Shown piece after piece: positions 58,001 through 64,000 of a stretch of 64,000 nucleotides of DNA. The notes under the pieces are model-generated. The model made no database searches and had not been told where the DNA came from. It saw only the letters and a list, made by a program, of their open reading frames with translations. Origin of the DNA: Epinephelus fuscoguttatus (Eukaryota > Chordata > Actinopteri > Perciformes > Serranidae). The first letter of the stretch is position 1. Each line of letters starts with the position of its first letter. The stretch covers positions 38,032,143 through 38,096,142 of the forward strand of contig NC_064761.1 in the NCBI RefSeq assembly GCF_011397635.1. The letters run 5' to 3'. A program made the translations under genes and the position numbers.

Positions 58001-61000
58001 AGCACCACAAGCTGAGTGTCATCTAGTCCCACTACGTTGAAGAGAAGGCAGACATCTCTACAACTGGTATCTACAACACTCACACCAACACAATCTGGAA
58101 CGTATGTTTTTGGATTTTGGTGTGAACTGTCCCTTTAAGATGGCCAAGAAAAAAACTACCTGCAAAGAAACACTATAGCTGAAATCTTTCATACCTTCAC
58201 TATGGTATTCGCACCAGGATGGATGTGGTGGTACCTAATGCCATCCACTAATACACCACTCACATGCAATTGCGCTAATATCACCCTGGAGTCAGACAAT
58301 TAACCGGAGATCAATTTCACCTATTTACTACCAGGCCTATGAGTATGGGAGCAGACAATGGCTGCAGCAGCGTGCTCCAATAGCAGAGCTCACAGGAGAC
58401 GGGATGGATTTCCAACCCCTGAGGCGCACAGTAATCCAGACAGAGCCCCGGCCATGTACTGTTCCTCCTGGATAATCTGTCATCTGCAGCCTGTCCTCGC
58501 TTCTCCCGTTAATAGAACAACGGCTGACAAAATTCTTGCGGGATTAAGGATTCGGATGGATCCTGGCTGTGAATTCTGCGCGGCCTTTCGCTCGGCGCTT
58601 CAGAGCTAATGTGTTGAATGTCAGGGTGTAATTGGAGGAGCCGGGGAGATCATGAGGTGGGCTGTGCCTCTTGGCCTCCGCTCGGCATATGCCCAGTGTC
58701 AGGCTAACCTTAATACCAGTGCATTAAAAGAAAACATAGTGACAGTGAAAATAAATTCCTGTGGTGGTGACTACCATGTTGACATCTGTCTATACAGAAG
58801 AGTGAGAGGAGCACACTGAATATAAAGAAGAGATTGTAATTTACACCCAACAGTTCCCAAACACTACACACACACAGTGAGGAAAAGGGGAAGTTGAACA
58901 TTTGAAAAACCTGAAACAACACAGTCAAACAGCAAAATACCCTCCTCCCCCCTAACTCTAGGGAGCGGTCATGCTATGCCTGTGGGAGATAACCCTTTTA
59001 TGGATTAAAACATACTGTACAAACAGTAAAGGCCTGCTGTTGTAAGCTGAACTGAGACACAACACACGTGTAGGGACAATTAAGGACAGAGTATTGATTA
59101 TATGTGAACGTCATGATGTTAATAAGTCAACTGTGCTGTACATGTTTCCTGCCTCAAAAACAGTGCGTACTTGTTCAGGCAGTTCTACCTGTTGGACACA
59201 GAGCCACGTAGCCCTTTCCAGCAGGTCAAACATTTAAGACACACACTGCAAAATCTGTGTAGTATCTGAGCATTTCAGTGAACTTTGTACGGTTCTTAGA
59301 AAGCTACTATAGATCTCACTCTCACTCAGTCATGTTTGTCTCGAGGCATTTGAGCGATCCTCGACTAACAGGCAATGTGACCTAACCAGGGACACCTGTC
59401 AGTAGCAGAAGTGGCGCTCCGTTGGTTGAAGTAATAAAAACACACACCCATCTGCCTGTCTGCTCTGCTCTGCTCTGCTCTGCCCTGTCAGTGTGGGTAC
59501 AAACTCTCAAACTCATATTGGCTGTCTCTGCGGTCTGCCCTGCCAGATCTCAACTCTTCCAAGTCGCTGTGGCAGTACAGAGGCACACTGTGGTCTGGTG
59601 GAGCAACAGGTGACACAGACTGAACAGTTTCCCTGCCGACTCGTGTCACAACCAGCATGTTTCAGAGAGCCGAGGGGGTTGTATGGGTATGATCTCAGGG
59701 GAAACAGATCTTTGCATCTTGCTTTCTCTAAATGATTTAACATTAGCACATATCTGTACGTCTCTGTACTATGGACATTATTTTTATACATTCATTCTTC
59801 ATACTCTGCACCTCTGTTAGTTTTGCACATTTATGCACAAACTACCACTTCTAAAAAATGCACTGCACATTCATTTTAGTTTGAATAAACCGACTTGGCA
59901 ATAAACCACATCCTAAACTGGATCCTGATTTCATGCTATCAGCCAAACATGTTAATGTGGCTTCAAGTTATCTTGTGAGTATGGTGCTCAAGCTTTTCAT
60001 ATTTGGTTGTTAACTGATACTTTGCGGCCAGGCAGATGCAAACAAAAAAATGCAGACCCGGGTTTGTTAGCCTCGACCAAAACAACTCTTTGTACATGCT
60101 TGTTAACATGACCACAGTGACTGATAATGCATCCCACAGTTACTTTGGTTGTTTCACCGTCAACCATTTCCGCTACAGGTGACAGTGAGTGCAAAGAACT
60201 TACACTGATACTTCCTGGTAACTAAAGATAGCCACCATTAGCTAGTGGGGGGAAAAGTGTTATCTTCTTCCTGTTTGATGCATTTCCTTTGAGCCATAAT
60301 TCAAGCCTTCATTCCCCAGAGATCGTAACCAGCGTCAGACAGAAACGTCTAGTGAAAGCAAAGCTTAATCTAAATCTAAAGTGTGGTTCGTACTTGCCGT
60401 TGAGTCCCTGGCGTGAGTTTTGCATGTCAGAAATGACTAAATCAGTGCCTGCTCGTTGAGCACGAAGGTTCTGAGAGTTGTCACACCTGGTCACACACCT
60501 CTGAATTTTTGAAATTGGCACCAACTGCGTGCGCTGCGCTTGTCAATTCAACAGGGATGTCTTTGAGGGAAGGCTCACTGAGCAAGTTTGCCTGTACAAT
60601 GATCTCTAATGACGACTCTTAATAATGAGACCACAGGGATGGTAGAGGTAAATTATTGGAAAGAAATCGCCACCACACCGGGGAAAGAAGAGGCTTTTAC
60701 GTTGGTGTTTACTTCTCTTGCCAGGCAGCCTACTTCTCCAGTAACATTCTTCTCATAAAACTTATCAACTTCTTGCTTATCGACAGAATATTTTGTTTGT
60801 ACACCCCTGACATTTCAGAGTATATCACAACAAACAACACGTCGAGCATGAACACCTCTATGCACTGTATCTTGTGTTAATATAAACAAACCTTAAATAC
60901 AGATGGTGTCATTGGTGTCACGGAAAAGAAAACGTTTCCATTTCCACTTTAGGTGTGCTGTTGTGTTGTGTTGTGTCAGTTCAGTTCAAGACCTCATTCC

Positions 61001-61746
61001 CCTTCCAGCAACACTAGCATAAGTATGCAATCCAGGTAACAACAGCACTTGCGTACCTGACTACACCTACACTCAAATAATGACACTCAACTCCATAAAC
61101 ATGCATGAAGTACTTGCAGCAAAAGAGAGATGGATATTTCTGAAGCAAAACATAAAAACATACCTTTGTTGGTGATATAAACTAAAATCAATGTCAGAAT
61201 CTGCCTGCAAAAGAACAGAGACATGAGCAATTATCTACATGTGTTTTAACTCATTATTACATTAGGACAGTGGTTCTCAAACTGTGGGGCGGGCCACCCT
61301 GGGGAGTCATAAAACCACTGCAGGTGAGTGAAATATTGAGTTAAACAAAGTTGAATGATTATAATTTATAGAGGAAATTAGCACAGAAGAGTTTGCTGAT
61401 GTTATCGTGCTGAACTGTATTTCACTAAAATTCAACATGGATCCTTTTTTTATTAGTTACTTCCCCAACTACTGTTAATGATTGATAAAATTATTGTGTG
61501 GCAACGTTTTTTCTCTTCAAAAAAACAAAAACAAAAGGACCACTACCTTCAGAGATCACCAGTGAACCAAGTAAATGGCCTTATTTTTCCTATCTTTTCA
61601 TGCCCTATAATGGTGTGACTGTTTCTGCTTCTGTGGTGAGTAACGGTTCAATTTCAAAGAGGAAAAGAAAGTAACAGCACTTACCTGTAAAAGGCTTCCC
61701 TCACCAAAATGTAAAACTTCTAGAATTGTGTCTGACTGAATGAATG
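25041..61746 (-). CDS. tmem131: TMEM131, transmembrane protein 131 (5' exon outside or not found)
   Basis: Forty exons on the minus strand join in one frame of 1749 codons plus TAA; human TMEM131 has about 1880 residues. It is TMEM131 and not the paralogue TMEM131L, because long blocks match TMEM131 closely: [60 protein letters not shown] and QTYNPW-like RTYNPWSMW near the end. Order: N-terminal ASH/PapD-like domain, a long series of Ig-like repeats in the ER lumen, one membrane segment at about residues 1053-1080, and a 670-residue cytosolic tail. In animals TMEM131 binds procollagen through the PapD-like domain and TRAPPC8 through the tail, and is needed for collagen export. The signal-peptide exon is missing. 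Introns are loaded with repeats; the gene spans 37 kb. Confidence 0.96.
25539..25584. repeat. (CA)n microsatellite next to a tmem131 acceptor
   Basis: About 22 CA units, (TG)n on the coding strand, ending four bases before the acceptor AG of exon 25386-25534. Confidence 0.95.
26500..27030. mobile_element. Possible MITE with AGGGCTG ends
   Basis: The intron segment starts with AGGGCTGTACGG and ends in CATGGCCCAGCCCT, short inverted ends like a common fish repeat class. No target duplication is clear. It holds a GAGTGAGTGAGTG run near 26861. Confidence 0.35.
28010..28110 (+). repeat. SINE/LINE 3' tail with (ATTG)n end
   Basis: GAGGCAAATTGTGATTTGTG then GGGCTTTATAAATAAAATTG runs into about ten ATTG units. 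This is the conserved LINE-related tail of fish SINEs. The head is missing, so it is a 5'-truncated copy in a tmem131 intron. Confidence 0.6.
28460..28489. repeat. Poly(A)/poly(T) run beside a tmem131 donor
   Basis: Thirty A on the plus strand, so T30 in the transcript, starting 13 bases after the donor of exon 28503-28655. Confidence 0.95.
29496..30089. mobile_element. MITE with about 46-bp terminal inverted repeats
   Basis: The left end AAAGCCCAGGTCAGACCAAA continues with GATTCGCAACGAGACGAG; the right end read in reverse is AAAGCCCAGTTCTGACCAAA, then GATTCACAATGAGACGAG. The arms differ at only a few positions over 46 bases. No transposase frame. It lies in the tmem131 intron between exons 30286-30470 and 28942-29072, and a SINE head abuts its right end. 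Confidence 0.7.
30093..30151 (+). mobile_element. tRNA-derived SINE head fragment
   Basis: GGGCGGCCGTGGCTAAGAGG with CAGAGCGGGTCGTCC and AATCGGAAGCTCGGCGG is the 5' head of an AFC-like percomorph SINE. It breaks off before the usual B box continuation. It is directly beside the MITE 29496-30089. Confidence 0.55.
31623..32354 (-). CDS. tmem131: tmem131 exons coding the membrane segment
   Basis: Exons 32169-32354 and 31623-31778. The first ends a lumenal Ig-like repeat ([14 protein letters not shown] to [12 protein letters not shown]), and its end plus the start of the second give the hydrophobic [34 protein letters not shown] follows on the cytosolic side. The split of the membrane helix by an intron keeps phase (AG then T). 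Confidence 0.93.
32355..34927 (-). other. tmem131: tmem131 intron (2.6 kb)
   Basis: No exon-like similarity. It contains an (AC)n microsatellite at about 34783-34817 and a degraded repeat tail near 34300-34375 with TCAGTTAAAACAAGCCTTGA, related to sequence at 27215-27285. Confidence 0.5.
34928..44921 (-). CDS. tmem131: tmem131 exons for the lumenal Ig-like repeat region
   Basis: Exons in transcript order: 44865-44921, 44720-44781, 44527-44635, 41963-42071, 41712-41865, 41440-41610, 39590-39700, 39059-39193, 38423-38527, 38246-38332, 37937-38089, 37772-37847, 37575-37689, 37187-37325, 36947-37056, 36786-36858, 36498-36649, 36277-36419, 34928-35114. All have consensus AG/GT ends and keep phase. 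The repeats show recurring beta-sandwich patterns such as [19 protein letters not shown] and [15 protein letters not shown]. Several N-x-S/T sites fit an ER-lumen location. Cys residues cluster at QCGDHC and [12 protein letters not shown], as in human TMEM131. Confidence 0.93.
35310..36145. mobile_element. Tc1-like transposon, internally deleted
   Basis: The sub-terminal inverted sequence AAAAGGCCGCTCTAAAATGT at 35325 and its inverse near 35993-36012 match the inner ends of a common fish Tc1-like element, and the right end runs to GTTCAGTGTA near 36145. The minus-strand frame 35562-35804 gives [20 protein letters not shown] and [12 protein letters not shown], the N-terminal helix-turn-helix of its transposase, then drifts out of frame. 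The catalytic domain is deleted and the left end truncated. Confidence 0.75.
40208..41087. repeat. AT-rich fold-back element with about 200-bp inverted arms
   Basis: The arm 40208-40420 and the arm 40885-41087 are inverted repeats. Both carry TATGGAGGA, then AATAAATA-rich sequence, GCAGAGA(C/T)TGG, CAGAAAT(G/A)CAGAAATAA and GTACAAAAATGTAGAAATAA in the same order. The middle (about 40430-40780) has three to four tandem units of roughly 64 bases containing GGGAATATTATTAATTCTG and AATACTGAAATAAATAAATG. It lies in the tmem131 intron between exons 41440-41610 and 39590-39700. Confidence 0.65.
42072..44526 (-). other. tmem131: tmem131 intron (2.45 kb)
   Basis: No exon found. It holds the MITE 43358-43850, and near 44317-44340 a CCAGTTTATTAGGTACACC motif that also occurs at 1624-1651 (GGCCACTTTATTAGGTACACC), the end of a widespread fish DNA repeat. 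Confidence 0.5.
43358..43850. mobile_element. MITE, 493 bp, 19-bp perfect inverted ends
   Basis: GGGCTGAATCCAAATGTCC at the left end is repeated in inverse at the right end, and a second shared block (ACTTGCGGACT) follows on both sides. No transposase and no clear target duplication; superfamily not assigned. Confidence 0.7.
45006..61746 (-). CDS. tmem131: tmem131 exons for the N-terminal PapD-like domain
   Basis: Exons in transcript order: 61685-61746, 61164-61204, 56405-56473, 54137-54257, 47697-47813, 47482-47604, 45264-45344, 45006-45156. The first begins mid-codon with [20 protein letters not shown], equivalent to the segment after the human signal peptide. The domain runs from [19 protein letters not shown] through [20 protein letters not shown] and [16 protein letters not shown] to the [19 protein letters not shown] exon. 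This is the ASH/PapD-like fold that recruits procollagen in the worm and human proteins. The exon at 56405 is preceded by an in-frame Leu-rich frame (see findings). Confidence 0.93.
45873..47035. mobile_element. DNA-transposon-like repeat with a nested piggyBac-type MITE
   Basis: The left part has ATATTCACAAACATTCTCAG and then CTCCTAACTTAGCCTAAAAG. The right part in reverse has TTATTCACAAAGCATCTTAG and then GCTCCTAAGGTTAAAAAC. These are imperfect terminal inverted repeats of about 70 bases. The middle is taken up by the element 46378-46945. It lies in the tmem131 intron between exons 47482-47604 and 45264-45344. Confidence 0.55.
46378..46945. mobile_element. piggyBac-type MITE, 568 bp, TTAA target
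   Basis: Perfect 12-bp terminal inverted repeats CCCTATGGGCCC / GGGCCCATAGGG, flanked on both sides by TTAA (46374-46377 and 46946-46949). TTAA duplication with CCC-starting ends is the piggyBac hallmark. No transposase of useful length is present. Confidence 0.75.
51605..52302. mobile_element. Harbinger-type MITE, 698 bp, with internal tandem duplication
   Basis: The left end GGCCCTGATCATACAGAAAG and the right end in reverse, GGCGCCGATCACACAGAAAG, form inverted repeats. TAT flanks both sides (51602-51604, 52303-52305). Inside, a unit of about 165 bases (from about 51772) is repeated directly after itself (from about 51937). On the minus strand it encodes fragments with [14 protein letters not shown], as in the Harbinger transposase-like frame at 13712-13996. 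Non-autonomous. Confidence 0.75.
53171..53336 (-). mobile_element. tRNA-derived SINE
   Basis: On the minus strand it begins GGGGCGACCTCTAGCTCACC, has a B box GGGTTCGAATACGACCC, and ends in a short tail. The flanks TCATATTATTTA (53337-53348) and TCATATTTTTTA (53159-53170) match at 11 of 12 positions and are target duplications. It belongs to the same broad SINE group as 21151-21335. Confidence 0.75.
54258..56404 (-). other. tmem131: tmem131 intron (2.1 kb)
   Basis: Nothing recognisable apart from a short (TA)/(CA) run at 54758-54774. Open frames on either strand lack splice-compatible or family signals. Confidence 0.45.
56474..61163 (-). other. tmem131: tmem131 intron (4.7 kb)
   Basis: No exon is recognised. 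The segment up to about 58138 ends TTTTGGTGTGAACTGTCCCT followed by TTAAG, the terminus of a common fish MITE whose other end I could not locate. The GC-richer block 58350-58720 has no repeat look and may be conserved non-coding DNA. A (CTCTG)n run of about five units lies at 59462-59486. Confidence 0.45.
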
Positions 61747-62522
61747 CTGTAAAAAAAAACAAAAAAAAACAGGAAGACATTATAAGTATTATCACCACAC
61801 TAAACAGGGGAACAATGTGTCTCTAACAACAGCAGAGTTTTTAATATTTAACCCTCATGAATTACTGGAACGAACACTGGAAGGTGAAACTATAGCAGAA
61901 TTTGACATATCTAAAAATAGCATTCTGCTGGCAGCTCCTCCTCCCAAATCTCCTCAGCAGTTAGCAGTCATTATAGCTTCCTGTACTGCAAAGTTTTATT
62001 ACTAGTTAAGATAACTCCCTGCGTGAACTTTAATCTCTTGTACTTTCACAGCAGACGGGAGACAAGAGAAAGATCAGGCTTGAGATCTATGTTCACAGTC
62101 TGTTTGGTGAAGTTTGGCGCCTGGGTTGTACCGAGAAGAAAGATTTCATCTATGAACACATTACATACTCGTCCATCGTGCATTTCTTTCTGCAACAGAA
62201 GCACACCCTCATATTCTTGAGTAGTGTGTTAAAAGGGTAGTAAATCTTTAGTTATCACACCATTATCAACAGGTTTTTTTAGGCACGCATGTATCTTGCA
62301 CTGGCTGTCATATGACCCTCTCCAAGTATAAATCCACACACTTGGAGAGCCTAAAATTCAACTCCATGCTCAGCATTTATTACGCTTTCACTTTAATGAG
62401 AAGCTTAGCACCTGATGCCACCGAGATCACACAACAAGATCAGCCTCTGCGGGTCATGTTCACAACACACTTTCAGCATAGAAACCTGCCCTTATGTTGG
62501 ATAATTAAACTGTTGCAGTGCA

Positions 62523-63664
62523 TTAAAGCTACATATGGTAACTTAATTCTGTTCCTTCGCCTCCCCTTCTGTGAAAAACAATCATGTTCCTCCTCCTCTT
62601 GGTAGTGCTTCTAATGGCATTTGCAAGAATCGACAATAGCTGTTGGAAAACAACCAATCAGAGCCAAGGAGTGCTCTGTGATTGATGATTCTGTTACTGT
62701 GTTGCCGTTTTCTCACCTCAAATGAAAAATAAGAAAGTTTGCACCGGCTGGTGGGCAGTGTTTGGTAATGCTTTGTTTTCGCTTGATTGTTTTCAACATG
62801 GCGGTCGTGACACAAACATGCTCATTTTACAGCTAAACAGTACACTAAGGGCGCATTTACACCAGGATAGCCCGGGGGACTCGGTTCGATTGGGCGGGGA
62901 ATGCCGAAAAATTTCACACCTTCATTTGGTTTGGTTCACTTTCACACTGCACTTTTTAAAGTGGACCAAACCACCTGGGCAATGTCACGCCGTTCCGACA
63001 GCTGCTCGTTTGCGGGCGGTATTGCCCAAAACCACCACTGACGAGGAAGAAAAAAAAGCATGAGGAAGAAGAAAACCTGGCTCATCGATTGGCCAGGACC
63101 GAAAAAACAGCCGGCGTGGTCACCACAAAAACACCAAACACCAAAATGCACTGCGCTCTACGTCACGTCCTCTCTTTGGTTCACTTCCCTTCTTTGGTCC
63201 GCTAGATAGTCCGTGTGCATTTCCCACTGTAAGCGAACCACACCAGGGTTCACTTGAAAGTGAACTGAGGCCCCCAGTTTTCAAGAGGACCAGGGTTCGC
63301 TTGTTTGGTCTGCACCAGAGTTCAAATGAGCGTTCACACCACTCCAAACTTACCAAACTATCCGTGGAAGCAGACAGGGGTTCGTTTAAAGCAGACCAAA
63401 TAGCGGCAGTGTGAATGTGTCCTAAGATATGTTTATAAAAAATCTGAGGTGGGAAATAGGGCATGCGGTTAAAGAATCTTGATTCATACTCGATCAGCTG
63501 TGCCGAGTTTGACAGTTTGACCACAGTTCATGAGCAGTGATAGACAGCTGTGTTCGAGACTCCTCAGCTCTGAATGATTGCTTCCATTCAAGCGCAATGG
63601 ATTCTTGCAAATGCTATTAGAAGTACAAAGAGGAGGCAGTAAAAGTTACTAACTACAGCTTTAA
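62523..63664. mobile_element. TTAA-flanked DNA element with nested MITE
   Basis: The ends are TTAAAGCTACATATGGTAAC at the left and the inverse of TTAAAGCTGTAGTTAGTAAC at the right. Shared inner blocks on each side include TTCTAATGGCATTTGCAAGA and its inverse form. It is split by the MITE 62846-63425. A second copy with the same end starts at 63661, overlapping the TTAA, and runs out of the window. Confidence 0.6.
62846..63425. mobile_element. Nested MITE, about 580 bp
   Basis: The left end TAAGGGCGCATTTACACC and the right end in reverse TTAGGACACATTCACACTGC are imperfect inverted repeats. The interior is rich in GGTTCGCTT / AAGCGAACC-like sub-repeats and AGTGAAC motifs. It resembles hAT-type fish MITEs; no clear target duplication. 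Confidence 0.5.
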
Positions 63665-64000
63665 AGCTACAGTTGCTAACTTTTATTAAAGTAACTTTGT
63701 GTCATATTTGCTAAAACGGTAAAAATATTGTCAGAGAAAAACATGAGACACACAGTCAAAAATTCATATCCCTACTCCCCCCTCTGACTGCTTCTCATGG
63801 CATTTGCTAGAACCAGATCGCAGTGCAGTCAGCAACAACCAGTCAGAGCAGTGTGAGTGTCTAATGCAGGTGTTAATCATGTCAACTGCCCCATGACCTA
63901 TGATCAAACCGTCAAACTAGTCAGCACTGATCAAATATGAATCAAGATTCTGTTTGTCACCTCCAGTGTTTTCAGAAACATATCTTTGTCACTGTTTAGC
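63661..64000. mobile_element. Second copy of the TTAA-end element, cut by the window edge
   Basis: Starts TTAAAGCTACAGTTGCTAAC and then carries the CTTCTCATGGCATTTGCTAG and CCAGTCAGAGCAGTG blocks in the same order as the left part of 62523-63664. It shares the TTAA with the end of that element. Confidence 0.55.

Larger units (their letters stand above)
61747..64000. other. Probable tmem131 first intron, repeat-filled
   Basis: Upstream of the first visible tmem131 exon. I looked on the minus strand for a Met plus Ala/Leu-rich signal peptide ending in a codon that joins to CA at 61746 and found none, so the first exon is probably beyond 64000. About two thirds of the stretch is nested transposon sequence. 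Confidence 0.5.

Noticed and set aside
58358..58609. 83-codon plus-strand frame as a small gene
   Set aside because: No family match and no splice or promoter support; kept only as part of a possible conserved non-coding block.
63120..63524. 134-codon minus-strand frame as the tmem131 first exon
   Set aside because: It lies in the nested MITE, has no signal-peptide character and no donor in the right phase to join exon 61685-61746.

Overview
The window is vertebrate nuclear DNA, almost certainly from a spiny-rayed (percomorph-type) teleost fish. Genes are split into many short exons with GT-AG introns. The two largest are clear orthologues of the vertebrate genes BIVM and TMEM131. The spaces between exons are packed with fish-type interspersed repeats: tRNA-derived SINEs, Tc1, PIF/Harbinger, hAT-like and piggyBac-like elements, and a LINE fragment. 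There are no operons, rRNA, real tRNA genes or CRISPR arrays.

Layout. (1) 1-425: decayed LINE reverse-transcriptase fragment, minus strand. (2) 985-2121: last four exons of a homocysteine S-methyltransferase-like gene, plus strand, 5' part outside the window. (3) 5085-10263: complete bivm coding region, minus strand, nine exons, 541 codons plus stop, convergent with the methyltransferase gene. (4) 12841-17783: complete inosine-uridine-type nucleoside hydrolase gene, plus strand, five exons, 325 codons plus stop, divergent from bivm. (5) 17784-24300: repeat-rich intergenic DNA with a nested Harbinger-type element, an 84-bp-arm palindrome, a SINE with perfect target duplications, a degenerate tandem array of about 200-bp units, and a decayed copy of one tmem131 exon. 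(6) 25041-61746: tmem131, minus strand, 40 exons that join in one open frame of 1749 codons plus stop. Only the first, signal-peptide exon is missing. (7) 61747-64000: tmem131 first-intron sequence made of nested transposable elements.

Function. The genes do not form a pathway. The methyltransferase (homocysteine to methionine) and the nucleoside hydrolase (nucleoside to base plus ribose) are small-molecule enzymes. The nucleoside hydrolase family is absent from mammals. TMEM131 is an ER membrane protein used in procollagen export. BIVM has no assigned function, but its conserved core carries a Q..CG / H / E pattern like a papain-fold (C39-like) cysteine peptidase.

The most interesting items are the BIVM active-site-like pattern, the decayed tmem131 exon near 20.1 kb, the long palindrome with a hammerhead-ribozyme-like core near 20.95 kb, the His-to-Tyr position in the nucleoside hydrolase, and a possible alternative signal-peptide exon in tmem131. 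Exon boundaries were set by eye from splice consensus, family similarity and codon phase; in each complete gene the exon lengths sum to an unbroken frame.
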